From Aliiroseovarius sp. PrR006 (GTDB lineage: Bacteria; Pseudomonadota; Alphaproteobacteria; Rhodobacterales; Rhodobacteraceae): a DNA stretch of 64,000 bases. Positions 18,543-27,403 of the stretch are shown piece after piece (positions within the stretch are counted from its first letter, which is position 1; every line of letters begins with the position of its first letter). The position numbers and the translations under genes were made by a program. Under the pieces are notes generated by a model, which worked only from the letters and a program-made list of their open reading frames with translations, was not told the DNA's origin and did no database searches. Location: positions 248,001 to 312,000 of the forward strand of contig NZ_JAAGOY010000004.1 of assembly GCF_010500215.1 (NCBI RefSeq). Reading direction: 5' to 3'.

Positions 18543-21500
18543 TTAGTAGTCGCGTTCGAAGTAAACGCCCACACCCGTTTCACCATCAGACCCCAAACTG
18601 CCGCGTGCGGTCAGGGATGGGGATAGGGTCAGGTTCAAATTGACTTCGGCTTTTCCATCTGCGCCGACCGTGACGTCAGTATAGATGTTTTCCGAGATGT
18701 ATTTGCCCGCCCGAACCGAGGCTGCCCCCGTTTCATCCGTGGTCACGTCCAGATCGTCCAGCGCGAAGCTGCCGCGTAGACGTCCCAGCACACCTTCGCC
18801 CCCTTTGCCGGCCAATGTGCGCACTGCCGCGGCCAGTCGCAGCGCCTGAATGGCTGAAATCTGGGTGATGTCTTTCCCGAACAGAAGCCGGGCGAGCACC
18901 TCGTCTTCAGGCAATTCGGGGGAAGAGGTGAAGCTGATCTCTGGTTCAGAGACCGGGCCTGTCACGCCAATCCTGATGTTTGTATCTTCGGCTTGGGCCT
19001 CTGCCAGAAATTGTAGGTAAGCATTGAAGTCGCCTTGCAGGCTGACGTCGCCTTCGGTCAGGGTCAGGCGCTTACCCAGCATGTCCAAACGTCCGCGGAT
19101 CAGGGTGAACTCGCCTTGAGGAATGACCTCCGCGCTGGTGCCTGTCACACGCAGGGAACCGCCCAGTTCCGCGTCCAGACCCCGCCCACGGACAAAGACC
19201 TGCCCCGGCGCGTTCAGTGTGATGTCCAGAGGATAGGGACTCCCGGTGGTCGTGGTGCTTGGTTCCACGATAAGCCCCGCGAACTGCCGCGTCTGACGCA
19301 CCGCTGCCGGTTCCCCCACATGTTTCAGACCCTCCATCACGGGCAGGGCGCCCGGGGTGGTTTCGGGCACGCGTAACTCGGTGCGTCCCAAGTCGATCTC
19401 GGCGCGCAGTGTGGCGCCACCTTGCAGAGGTCCACGCAGATCTGCGTTGCCGTTTACCGTGGTCTCAAACAGAGCACCGTCCGTCAGGCGTAGTTGATCC
19501 AGAAGGATTGACAGATCCGCTTGCAACGGCGCTGCCAGCCCGATCGTTCCGCGTGTGATAATCTGACCGCCCGCTGCGACCGAGCTTTGGATGTCCAGCG
19601 TGGCGGTCCCGCCCGCCAGGCTGACGCGCCCTGTGGTGATGTCGACGGCTTGTTTCAGGCGCGGCAGAGCCACACGCGCGTCTTGCGTGGTGAGCGTGCC
19701 AGTGAGCGTGCCAGTGAGCGAGGCTAGGTCCAGTGGGCCACGAAGGGCAAGGTTATAGTTGACGATGCCCGTGGCCAGACGGGGGCGGATCATCGGATTG
19801 GCCAATGCCAGAGGCGCGGCACCGGACAGGGTCAGGTCGGCGCGTGCGCCATCTGCGCTGACCGTGCCGTCGATGTGACCGTTTACACCTGCAGGTCCAG
19901 TAGCATTCATCGCGACGCGCCAGCTATCTCCTGTCAGTTCCGCACTGCCCCGTGCTTCGGCAGGGCCCGAGATGCCGTCTGCGATTAGGCCAAGGTCAGC
20001 AAGACGCGATTGGAACGTGATGTGTGTCCCGCCATCTCTCGGCGCTCCTTCCGCGGTCAAAGACAGCGCGTCGCTGCGTAGGGTTAGATAATCCAGAAGC
20101 ACGGGGGCATCGCCCGCCCGCCGGGCGGCAATTGTCAGGGTGCTGGCACCACGCAAGAGCGCATCTACCTGTGCAATTCCGGTGCCAAGGGATACTGCGG
20201 TGGCGTCCAGAGTCAGGGTGAAGTCACCGTTTTCGGGACGCATCATGCCGTCCGCGTCAAAACGCAGACCGCCAGACAGGGGGCGCTGTGCCAGTCCGCT
20301 ATAGGGGGCCAGCTGCGCGATATCTCCGCGCAACGTGCCGTCGATCTGATCCGCGACACCGTCGATAAAGCGAACAAGGGTCGTGCCGTTCAGCGTCGCC
20401 TCACCCGGACCGGTGAAATCCGTCTGAACCCGCCAATCCGTACCTATTTGTAGCAAGGATGCCGTCATATGGGCAGGGCCGCTGAGCTTCGGATCGACGC
20501 CGCTGGCATCGGGTAGGAACAGCGAGATGTCCGCAGTCGATTCACGGGTCTTCAGATCCGCTGAGGCTGTTAGCTGCACCTTCTCAGTTTGCAACTCCAA
20601 GGCATCGATCCGGGTGCCAGATGTGTCACGTACAGCGCGCACTGCCAGAGTGCTTTCCCCGCCGATGACTGCGTCCAGTTGCGGTTGATTTACGCCCAGG
20701 TCCATACCACGCCCATTCAGGTGCAGATCAAACGCACCGCCCAGAAGGTTGCTTTCTCCGGTCAGTTTAAGCGTCACGCGCCCTGAAAAGGGCGTGCTTG
20801 CAAGGCCTGAAAAACGTGAAAGATCTGCAGCGGTCAGGTGCAACATATCGCTGCGCGCGACGATGCCGTCAGCAAAGTCCGACAGGGTCAGGCCGCCCGT
20901 CAGGTCATAATCTTCACCCGCCAGTTTCAGGTTCGAGATCGCCAGAACGTTATCGCTTTGCCAGTTGAGCTGCAGCGCGCCGTTCAGATCTGCCCCGATA
21001 GCTGCGGCCAACTCCGGGCTTTTCGGCTGAATGGAATTGGCGACGAGCCGCACAGCGCCGTCGATGAGCGGGGCAGTTCCGTTCCCGCCTGCGCGCATCT
21101 GCCCCGATCCGGTCAAGGTGGCAGCGTCAATTCTCAGGTCGTCTTGCGAAAAGTCCGCTAGGTCGGCGCGCGCGGTCCAGAGGTCTCCGGTGGTGACGTC
21201 ATAGGCGACGATTATATTGGCGGAGGACACCAGTGTGCGCGGGCCGGACAGGGGTAGGCGGACGTGCGTGCCGTTAGGTGACGCGATGCGCCCGGTTAAA
21301 GCGATGCGCTCGGGCCACCCATCCGGGGCAAGTTTCAAATTGCCCGTAACCTCCAATGAGTTGGATTGCATCGACAGCGTGTCAATGCGGGTCGATCCAT
21401 CTGATAGCTGAGACGCGCGCGCGCTGACATCAACCGCATCTCCGAAAAAACCTTTGAAATCGGGATGGAGCAGGGGCGAGATGTCGCCGGACAGATCCAA

Positions 21501-22334
21501 GGCATATTGGCGGTCGAATGCGGGTGTAACGTCCTGCGCCGAGGCAACTGGGCTTTCGGTTAGGCGGACATTGCCGGTTAGCCTGTTCTGGCCTTCTGTC
21601 GCCAGCGCGATCTGGGCGTCGAAATCCGACAGAGGGCCCGCGCCATCTACGTTCAAATCAAGGGCAGGCTGGCCGGGAATGCCCAGCAAAGTTGCCGCCA
21701 TCCCGCCCGCACTCTCCTGAAGTGACACAAGCAGCGACAGGATGCGGTTGGTGTTGTCATAGCTGCCTTTCAGCGCCAACGCACCTGTCGGTCCGTCCAG
21801 CCGGGTGATGGTCAGATCGGCATTTCCGGCGCCCGCTTCCAACGCGGCAGAGCCCTGAAGCGAGATTTCGGCGGCTTGCCCAATCACCTCTTCCCCAAGA
21901 TGGACCCGCGCGGCCCGGATCGAGCCGATGTTCAGCGAGACGGGCAGCTCGGGCAAGGCAAAGCCCGTCGCTTCGGGGGCGGGCAGGCTGGGGTCCGGGA
22001 TCGGACGGCGAGACAGCGTGATTTCTTCTGCCTCAAGCGCGTCGATCTTCACGTTTCCGGTCAACAGCGCGCTTCGGGTCCATGTCAAGGTCAGGTCGCG
22101 CAGGCTGAGCCAGATCCCTTCGCTATCCGCGACGGTGATCTCGTCCACCGTGGCTTCCGAGCTGAAGGCACCTTGAAATCCGATGATTTTGATCTCGCGC
22201 CCGGTGTCGGACAGAGTGTCTTCCAGCAAGGCCTGAAGATAGCCGCGATCATCTTGAGACGCTGTCTGTGACAGGGCCGCAAGGGGTAGAGTAAGCACCG
22301 CGATCATCGGCAGAAGAAAATGAAGGATCCGCAT
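18543..22334 (-). CDS. tamB: Translocation and assembly module protein TamB
   Basis: TamB is a very long, inner-membrane-anchored periplasmic beta-helix protein that works with TamA in outer-membrane assembly and probably in phospholipid transfer to the outer membrane. The 1,263 residues start with a signal-anchor (LHFLLPMIAVLTLPLAALS), continue as a repetitive, hydrophobic-patterned body of beta strands, and end in the DUF490 domain (RGRGLDAELGGSLRVTGT, then EFTLIRGRLDMLGKRLTL and LARLLFGKDITQISAIQALR). The final FERDY is a typical beta-barrel-like C-terminus. Its ATG overlaps the tamA stop by one base. A 12-base tandem repeat at 19690-19720 encodes TGTLTGTL. Confidence 0.94.
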   Translation of the reverse strand: MRILHFLLPMIAVLTLPLAALSQTASQDDRGYLQALLEDTLSDTGREIKIIGFQGAFSSEATVDEITVADSEGIWLSLRDLTLTWTRSALLTGNVKIDALEAEEITLSRRPIPDPSLPAPEATGFALPELPVSLNIGSIRAARVHLGEEVIGQAAEISLQGSAALEAGAGNADLTITRLDGPTGALALKGSYDNTNRILSLLVSLQESAGGMAATLLGIPGQPALDLNVDGAGPLSDFDAQIALATEGQNRLTGNVRLTESPVASAQDVTPAFDRQYALDLSGDISPLLHPDFKGFFGDAVDVSARASQLSDGSTRIDTLSMQSNSLEVTGNLKLAPDGWPERIALTGRIASPNGTHVRLPLSGPRTLVSSANIIVAYDVTTGDLWTARADLADFSQDDLRIDAATLTGSGQMRAGGNGTAPLIDGAVRLVANSIQPKSPELAAAIGADLNGALQLNWQSDNVLAISNLKLAGEDYDLTGGLTLSDFADGIVARSDMLHLTAADLSRFSGLASTPFSGRVTLKLTGESNLLGGAFDLHLNGRGMDLGVNQPQLDAVIGGESTLAVRAVRDTSGTRIDALELQTEKVQLTASADLKTRESTADISLFLPDASGVDPKLSGPAHMTASLLQIGTDWRVQTDFTGPGEATLNGTTLVRFIDGVADQIDGTLRGDIAQLAPYSGLAQRPLSGGLRFDADGMMRPENGDFTLTLDATAVSLGTGIAQVDALLRGASTLTIAARRAGDAPVLLDYLTLRSDALSLTAEGAPRDGGTHITFQSRLADLGLIADGISGPAEARGSAELTGDSWRVAMNATGPAGVNGHIDGTVSADGARADLTLSGAAPLALANPMIRPRLATGIVNYNLALRGPLDLASLTGTLTGTLTTQDARVALPRLKQAVDITTGRVSLAGGTATLDIQSSVAAGGQIITRGTIGLAAPLQADLSILLDQLRLTDGALFETTVNGNADLRGPLQGGATLRAEIDLGRTELRVPETTPGALPVMEGLKHVGEPAAVRQTRQFAGLIVEPSTTTTGSPYPLDITLNAPGQVFVRGRGLDAELGGSLRVTGTSAEVIPQGEFTLIRGRLDMLGKRLTLTEGDVSLQGDFNAYLQFLAEAQAEDTNIRIGVTGPVSEPEISFTSSPELPEDEVLARLLFGKDITQISAIQALRLAAAVRTLAGKGGEGVLGRLRGSFALDDLDVTTDETGAASVRAGKYISENIYTDVTVGADGKAEVNLNLTLSPSLTARGSLGSDGETGVGVYFERDY
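19690..19720. repeat. 12-base tandem repeat inside tamB
   Basis: GTGAGCGTGCCA occurs twice in direct succession and is followed by a further seven matching bases. It is in frame (12 bases, four codons) and encodes a TGTL repeat within the beta-helix body, so copy-number change would not shift the frame. Confidence 0.85.
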
Positions 22335-24184
22335 CAGAACGCCTGCCCTATCCCAAGATAGACTTGCACGCCGTCGCCGGTATCTCCGGAAATCGGTCCG
22401 GCCACGTCCAGACGCAGCGGCCCGATCGGCGTCTTATAGCGCAGCCCAAGCCCGGCGCCCGCGTGCCAATCGCCGTCGCCGCCGAACAGGCTGTCATCGC
22501 TGACGTGACCTGCATCGGCAAAGGCCACCACGCCGATGGTGTCAGTGATGGACGCGCGCAGCTCGGTCGACAGGGCCAGATAGGATCGCCCACCGCGCAG
22601 TCCGCTCATGCCTTCAGGAATGCCTAAGGATTGATAGGGCTGTCCGCGGACCGAGTTACCACCGCCCGAGAAAAACAAGTACTCCGGCGGGATGTCTTGC
22701 ACATCGTCGGAATAGACCGTGCCCGCCTGCACCCGGCCCGCCAGCACAAAGCGGTCGCCCGCACCCAACCCGCGATAGGCACGGGCATCAGCGAATGCAC
22801 GCGCCCCGCTGCCGCCGCCATTGAGGGAAAGGAACGGTGCCACCTCGGCGCGCAGGAAGGTGCCGGATGTGGCATCCAGAAGGTCATTGCGGCGATCCCA
22901 GGTTAGGCCGATTGGGAGGGTCAATTGGAAAAAGTCACGATCTCCGAAAACGTCGGTGATGTCGGAGTAATGCAGCCCGACGGCAATCTCGCCGGACAAA
23001 GTGTCCGAGAAGATCCGCGTCATCCCGGCACCCAGATCAATGCTGCGCGAGATATAAGCGGGCTCATCCTCGTAGGCGGCATTGACATAGCCGAAGGCGG
23101 TTGTGTCGGGACCGAACGTCGCGGGCTGTTCCAGCCGCGCGCCGAGGCGATAGTCCGTGCCGCTGTTCTGACCCGCGATACCGGTGATTTCACCCTCGAC
23201 GCGGAAGCGTTCCGCGCCGCCAAAGAGGTTCCGGTGCATCCAATAGGCGGACAGGCCGATGCCCTCGAGCGACGACAGTTCCGCGCCAAATCCGAAGCGA
23301 CGCGGCTTTTCGTCGGCCAAGGCAAGCCCCACGTCCAAGGTGTCATCCGAGTTCAGGCGTTCAGCCTCGGTCACAGAGACTGATGAAAATGCGCCGGTGC
23401 GGCGCAGACGATTGACCACCTTGTCCAGCGCTTCTGGCGAATAGGTTTGGCCGGTTGGAAACCCGGCAATTCGGGCGATCCGTTCGGCCCGCACGGCGCT
23501 GTCCGTCGTCTGGGTCATACGGCCGAACCGGGCCTTCGGGCCGGGCGAGAACTGCAGATCCGCCGACAGGGTGTGGTCTCGGTGATCTGCCGTGAGGCTC
23601 TGACGGGTCAGATCGGCCTTGGGGTGGCCTGCTTGTCGCCACGCCAGATGGGCCGCATCCGCAGCAGCTTGGATTTGCGTGCTTTCTGCACGTTCGCCAG
23701 AGCGAAACCCGTCTGGTAGCTTGGTGCCGGGGGGCACGGGAGCCACCCGTGCCGTGCCAAAGGTGAACGGGGCACCGGGATCCACGGTGATTTCAATCGC
23801 ACTGATCTGGGCTGGCAGGTTGAACACGGGAATGCGCCCGGCCTCGCGCCCGTCCACGCGGATGCGAATGACGCCGCCATAATACCCGTTGGCATAAAGC
23901 ACTTCCGTCAGGCGCCCATATTCGGCCAGTGCGGCGGCCATCACGTCGCGGGGGTCGGCCTCGCCATCGTCTTTGGCGGTTTGCACAAGAGAGGCGGCTT
24001 TGAGGGTCCGTTCCAGGTCACTATCGCCGCCAAGAACCGTGATCTGGACCGTGTCGAGCGCCAATGCAGATTGCCCCAAAATCGTCAGCGCGACGGGAAG
24101 GCAGATCCGTCGCCACAGCGGCGCGAAAGTCAACGTTCTCAAACCCAGTTCCCTTGTGAGCAGCACAATATCCCCAATGGCCAA
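22334..24184 (-). CDS. tamA: Translocation and assembly module barrel TamA (Omp85 family)
   Basis: TamA is the outer-membrane Omp85-type partner of TamB. The 616 residues comprise a basic N-terminus with a signal sequence ending QSALALD, about three POTRA-like domains, and a C-terminal 16-strand barrel beginning near residue 270 (RRFGFGAELSSLEGIGLSAY). The conserved Omp85 lid-loop motif appears as FSGGGNSVRGQPYQSLG, and the protein ends GVQVYLGIGQAF with a terminal phenylalanine as expected for barrel insertion. A slightly later start is possible because the residues before the signal sequence are unusual (MAIGDIVLLTRELG). It forms a two-gene unit with tamB, one-base overlap. Confidence 0.93.
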   Translation of the reverse strand: MAIGDIVLLTRELGLRTLTFAPLWRRICLPVALTILGQSALALDTVQITVLGGDSDLERTLKAASLVQTAKDDGEADPRDVMAAALAEYGRLTEVLYANGYYGGVIRIRVDGREAGRIPVFNLPAQISAIEITVDPGAPFTFGTARVAPVPPGTKLPDGFRSGERAESTQIQAAADAAHLAWRQAGHPKADLTRQSLTADHRDHTLSADLQFSPGPKARFGRMTQTTDSAVRAERIARIAGFPTGQTYSPEALDKVVNRLRRTGAFSSVSVTEAERLNSDDTLDVGLALADEKPRRFGFGAELSSLEGIGLSAYWMHRNLFGGAERFRVEGEITGIAGQNSGTDYRLGARLEQPATFGPDTTAFGYVNAAYEDEPAYISRSIDLGAGMTRIFSDTLSGEIAVGLHYSDITDVFGDRDFFQLTLPIGLTWDRRNDLLDATSGTFLRAEVAPFLSLNGGGSGARAFADARAYRGLGAGDRFVLAGRVQAGTVYSDDVQDIPPEYLFFSGGGNSVRGQPYQSLGIPEGMSGLRGGRSYLALSTELRASITDTIGVVAFADAGHVSDDSLFGGDGDWHAGAGLGLRYKTPIGPLRLDVAGPISGDTGDGVQVYLGIGQAF

Positions 24185-24261
24185 AGCCTAGCCCGTCGCA
24201 GGGCGAAGCACCACCGGAAACACGGGGTCGGCAGCTTTTCGCTGTGCACGCGGTGGGGGGC

Positions 24262-25032
24262 TCAGGTGGATAGCTGCGTACCGAACAGGCGGCAGATATC
24301 GGGCAGCTCGTCTGTGATCCCGGCAAGACGCAGCATGTGCCACACAAGCGCCGTGTTGCTGGACAGGACCGGGATGCCAAGCTCGGCTTCGAGGCGCGGG
24401 ATGATGTTCAGGCAGCGCAGATTAGTGCAGGAAATCACCAAGGCGTCGCAGGGGGTGTCCGCGGGTGCGGACGCAAAAACCTGATGTGCAGCATGATGAA
24501 TGGCGTCTTCGGTGATCCGCGCGACCACGCGATCATCACCTTCTTCGAATGATCCACCGGCAGTAATGTGAAAGCCTGCATCCTCGAGCTTTTCACGCAT
24601 CTTCAGGGACACATCCGGGATGTAAGGCGTTATGAAGCCAAGATTTTTTGCGCCCAAGGATGTGCTTGCAGCGATCAGTGCGGCAAGAGGGTCCGTCACT
24701 TTCGCCCCGGGGCGCACACTTTGGATCGCTGCCGCGACCTTGTCTGACCCAATCACGGTCGAGGCCGAGGTGCAGCCATACCCGATCACGTCGAAGTCTA
24801 ATGACGATGGAAACAATGTTGCCGAGGCCGGCATGTCATCCAGCATCCGCGCCAGTGTGTCTGCGCGTATCTCGCTGACCATCGGGATCCGGCTGTGATA
24901 GCGCGCGACGCCCTCAAAATCCGCCATGCGGGCGAACTCGGCCTCTAGCGTTTCGTCGGTTTCCAGAACGATCATGCCCAGATTGGCGCGCGTTCCGATC
25001 CCGTCGTCCGTGTCAAACTCAAGCTTCAGCAT
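24262..25032 (-). CDS. Asp/Glu racemase-superfamily protein (EutA / maleate isomerase-like)
   Basis: The 256-residue protein belongs to the Asp/Glu racemase superfamily, in which two cysteines on opposite sides of the active site move a proton. Both are present: GYGCTSASTVIG around residue 110 and VISCTNLRCLNIIP near residue 205. The segments GMIVLETDETLE and LGAKNLGFITPYIPDV resemble arylmalonate decarboxylase, maleate cis-trans isomerase and the EutA protein of ectoine-use clusters. It is the last gene of the cluster that begins with the M20 hydrolase, 7 bases after the M24 gene. Substrate is not decidable; racemisation of an amino-acid intermediate to the form used by the lyase would fit the context. 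Confidence 0.8.
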   Translation of the reverse strand: MLKLEFDTDDGIGTRANLGMIVLETDETLEAEFARMADFEGVARYHSRIPMVSEIRADTLARMLDDMPASATLFPSSLDFDVIGYGCTSASTVIGSDKVAAAIQSVRPGAKVTDPLAALIAASTSLGAKNLGFITPYIPDVSLKMREKLEDAGFHITAGGSFEEGDDRVVARITEDAIHHAAHQVFASAPADTPCDALVISCTNLRCLNIIPRLEAELGIPVLSSNTALVWHMLRLAGITDELPDICRLFGTQLST

Positions 25033-25039
25033 AGGGTCC

Positions 25040-26215
25040 TCAGATCACCGGCAATTCGGGTGCGGCGCGGGTGGTCAACAGCTTCGCGCCCTCCGCCCGC
25101 ACCACGATGTTTTCCTCGTGTACCATGATGCGCCCATCGCCATAGGAAAGCGAGGGTTCCAGCGTTAGCACCATGTTTTCCTCGATCACCGTGTCATCAA
25201 ATGCGGCGTGCGAGGGCCATTCGGTCAACTGCATACCCAGCCCGTGTCCAAGTCGCCCGACATCACCGCCTTGATCGTCCAGCTCGGCAATCACGGATTG
25301 CATGGTTTGGAACAGCTCGCGGCAGGTGGTGCCGGGGCGGGCGGCTGCGATCCCGGCTTCGGTCGCGCGCCAGAGCACATCATAGGCGCGGCGCGAGGCA
25401 TCGTCCGCTTGTCCAACGGCCCAGTTTCGGTCGAAGTCACAGTAATACCCGTCCCACGTGGCACCGGTGTCCAGCATGAAGATGTCCCCGCGCCGCAATG
25501 GCCGGGGTGAGGGCGGCGAAATCACGTCGTGATAGCCACCTTGATCAGCACCGCCGACCAGATAAGGCACATCATCGGCACCCTGCGCCAGCGCCTCGCG
25601 GCGGAATTGGCGGAACAGGTTTTCGAAGGGCATGCCTTCCTGCGCGATTTTCGGCACCGCATCGAATGTGCGCGAGCCGATGGCGCAGATATGCGCGAGC
25701 TTCTCGATCTCGGCGTCGGATTTGACCATGCGTAGGGCGCGGACAAGACCAGTGGCATCCTCGACCTTCAGGCCGGGCAAGGCGGTCATCAGCCGCTCAT
25801 AGTCGCCCAGTGGCATGCGCAGGCTGGTTTCATGTCCCTTCAGCACTCCTAAACGGGCACCAGATGCGGACAACGGGGACAGAAGCTCAATCAGCAGGCT
25901 GATCCCGTCATCTTCCGGGGCAGGGGCGCTCCACGTGCGGATATCGTCGATCCATGTCTGACGCATCAGTTCCGCGCCGATTTCCGGGATGATCGCGATG
26001 GGTTTGCCTTGGGCCGGAACGTACAGAAACCACGGGCGTGTGGGACTTTGCCAGAACAGCGTGTGAAAGCCACTGAAATAGCGGACTTCGGGTTCGGTCA
26101 GCAAAAGCAGCCCGTCCAGACCCTGCTGTGCCATCAGGGCCTGCACTTTTTCGCTGCGTGTGGCGAACTCGGCCTCGGGAAAGCCCCGCGCGGGGGCGTG
26201 TTGTGCCTTAGACAT
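25040..26215 (-). CDS. M24 metallopeptidase-family hydrolase (aminopeptidase P / ectoine hydrolase-like)
   Basis: This 391-residue M24 protein has the N-terminal creatinase-like domain (LLLLTEPEVRYFSGFHTLFW) and the C-terminal pita-bread domain. All five metal ligands can be seen: the two aspartates in DTGATWDGYYCDFDRNW, histidine in GHGLGMQLTEWP, glutamate in LTLEPSL and glutamate in VHEENIVV. Ligands therefore look intact for a dinuclear metal hydrolase. ATG 26215 is chosen over an upstream start; it overlaps dpaL by 8 bases. Ectoine hydrolase DoeA/EutD is in the same family, but its characteristic N-terminal substrate region is not obvious here, so a related cyclic or peptide-like substrate is more likely. 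Xaa-Pro peptidase remains possible. Confidence 0.82.
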   Translation of the reverse strand: MSKAQHAPARGFPEAEFATRSEKVQALMAQQGLDGLLLLTEPEVRYFSGFHTLFWQSPTRPWFLYVPAQGKPIAIIPEIGAELMRQTWIDDIRTWSAPAPEDDGISLLIELLSPLSASGARLGVLKGHETSLRMPLGDYERLMTALPGLKVEDATGLVRALRMVKSDAEIEKLAHICAIGSRTFDAVPKIAQEGMPFENLFRQFRREALAQGADDVPYLVGGADQGGYHDVISPPSPRPLRRGDIFMLDTGATWDGYYCDFDRNWAVGQADDASRRAYDVLWRATEAGIAAARPGTTCRELFQTMQSVIAELDDQGGDVGRLGHGLGMQLTEWPSHAAFDDTVIEENMVLTLEPSLSYGDGRIMVHEENIVVRAEGAKLLTTRAAPELPVI

Positions 26216-27401
26216 GGTCAGCCCCGGCCATGATCGCGTCAAAGATCGCCGGATCGGTCACACCTTCGGATCCGATCAGCAACACGCGCGAGGTTGCGTC
26301 CAGCCCCAGTGTGTTGGACAGCGCCGAACTCTGACGGGCCGCAATCACCGCGGCCAGCCCGGCCACGGCGCTTTCCCCAGCCTCGACCACTTCGTCCCCG
26401 GTTTCTGCATTGGCCAACAGGCGCACGGTGGGGGCCACGATGCTGTCGGGAATGGTCAGAAAGTCTGCTGCCTCTTCCGACAGGATTTCCCATGCCATTT
26501 CCGAGGGTTCGCCGCAGGACAGCCCTGCCATGATGGTTTCTTCTTCGATCGCGAAGGTGGTGGCTTTGCCCGCTTTTGCGCTGTCAAACAGACACGCCGC
26601 CAAATCGGGTTCGACGATGACCACACGGGGCGAGGCGTCCTTATAGAACTGCCGCAAGCCCGCCGCGACCGAAGCCGCAAGCCCGCCCACGCCGCCTTGC
26701 AGGAACACATGGGTGGGCGCGTCTGCTAGGGTTTCGCAGACCTCTCGGGTCATCACGCCATAGCCGGCCATCACGTCGCGGGGTGGCTCGGTATAGCCCT
26801 CCCACGAGGTGTCGGAGACGACGAACCAGCCGTTTTCATCGGCTTCGGTTTTCGCCAAAAGGACGGACGCATCGTAATCACCGTCGATGCGGATCACCTC
26901 GGCGCCCAGATCGCGCATGGCTTCCGCGCGGCCCTCGCTGACTTCGGCATGGATGTAGATGCGGCAAGGCGCGCCGAACCGTTGACAACCCCACGCCAAA
27001 GACCGCCCGTGGTTGCCATCGGTGGCCGACACCAGCGTGATCTGGCCACACGCGTCACGGTGCTCGCCATTGCGGATTTCTTCCAAGCTCACGTCTCGGC
27101 CCAATTGTGCGCTCAACTCGCGCTGCAACACACGTAGCGCCGCGTAGGAACCACCAAGCGCCTTGAAGCTGCCCAGCCCGAACCGCGGGCCTTCGTGTTT
27201 ATAGTCGATCCGCGCCACGCCCAGCGCATCAGCCAACCCGGCCAGAGACACCAGCGGCGTGGCGTCATAGCCGTCCCATGCCATGATCTCATTACAGGCG
27301 TTTGCGAAATCCTGTTCGGACAGAACGCGAAACGCAGCTTTAGATGGGCCAGGGGAACCTGCCGTGTGGTGCAGGGTCGCCGTGCTGAAAATATCCTTCA
27401 T
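26208..27401 (-). CDS. dpaL: Diaminopropionate ammonia-lyase
   Basis: The 397-residue fold-type II PLP enzyme matches DpaL (E. coli YgeX, 398 residues), which converts 2,3-diaminopropionate to pyruvate and two ammonia. The PLP lysine is in GLGSFKALGGSYA. The aspartate known to matter for the D-isomer precedes the GNHG phosphate region in SATDGNHGRSLAWG. SDTSWEGYTEPPRDVMAGYG, LQGGVGGLAASVAAGL and IMAGLSCGEPSEMAWEIL are all characteristic of DpaL rather than threonine deaminase. It lies between M20 and M24 hydrolase genes, spaced 2 bases from the first and overlapping the second by 8. In E. coli the lyase is also next to an M20 hydrolase (YgeY), which supports joint action on an acylated diamino acid. 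Confidence 0.88.
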   Translation of the reverse strand: MKDIFSTATLHHTAGSPGPSKAAFRVLSEQDFANACNEIMAWDGYDATPLVSLAGLADALGVARIDYKHEGPRFGLGSFKALGGSYAALRVLQRELSAQLGRDVSLEEIRNGEHRDACGQITLVSATDGNHGRSLAWGCQRFGAPCRIYIHAEVSEGRAEAMRDLGAEVIRIDGDYDASVLLAKTEADENGWFVVSDTSWEGYTEPPRDVMAGYGVMTREVCETLADAPTHVFLQGGVGGLAASVAAGLRQFYKDASPRVVIVEPDLAACLFDSAKAGKATTFAIEEETIMAGLSCGEPSEMAWEILSEEAADFLTIPDSIVAPTVRLLANAETGDEVVEAGESAVAGLAAVIAARQSSALSNTLGLDATSRVLLIGSEGVTDPAIFDAIMAGADHV

Positions 27402-27403
27402 GA

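Noticed and set aside
25040-26215. Direct assignment of the M24 protein as ectoine hydrolase DoeA
   Set aside because: The family and cluster logic fit, but the N-terminal region does not resemble DoeA as I remember it and the remaining ectoine genes (EutC-type cyclodeaminase, DoeB) are absent.
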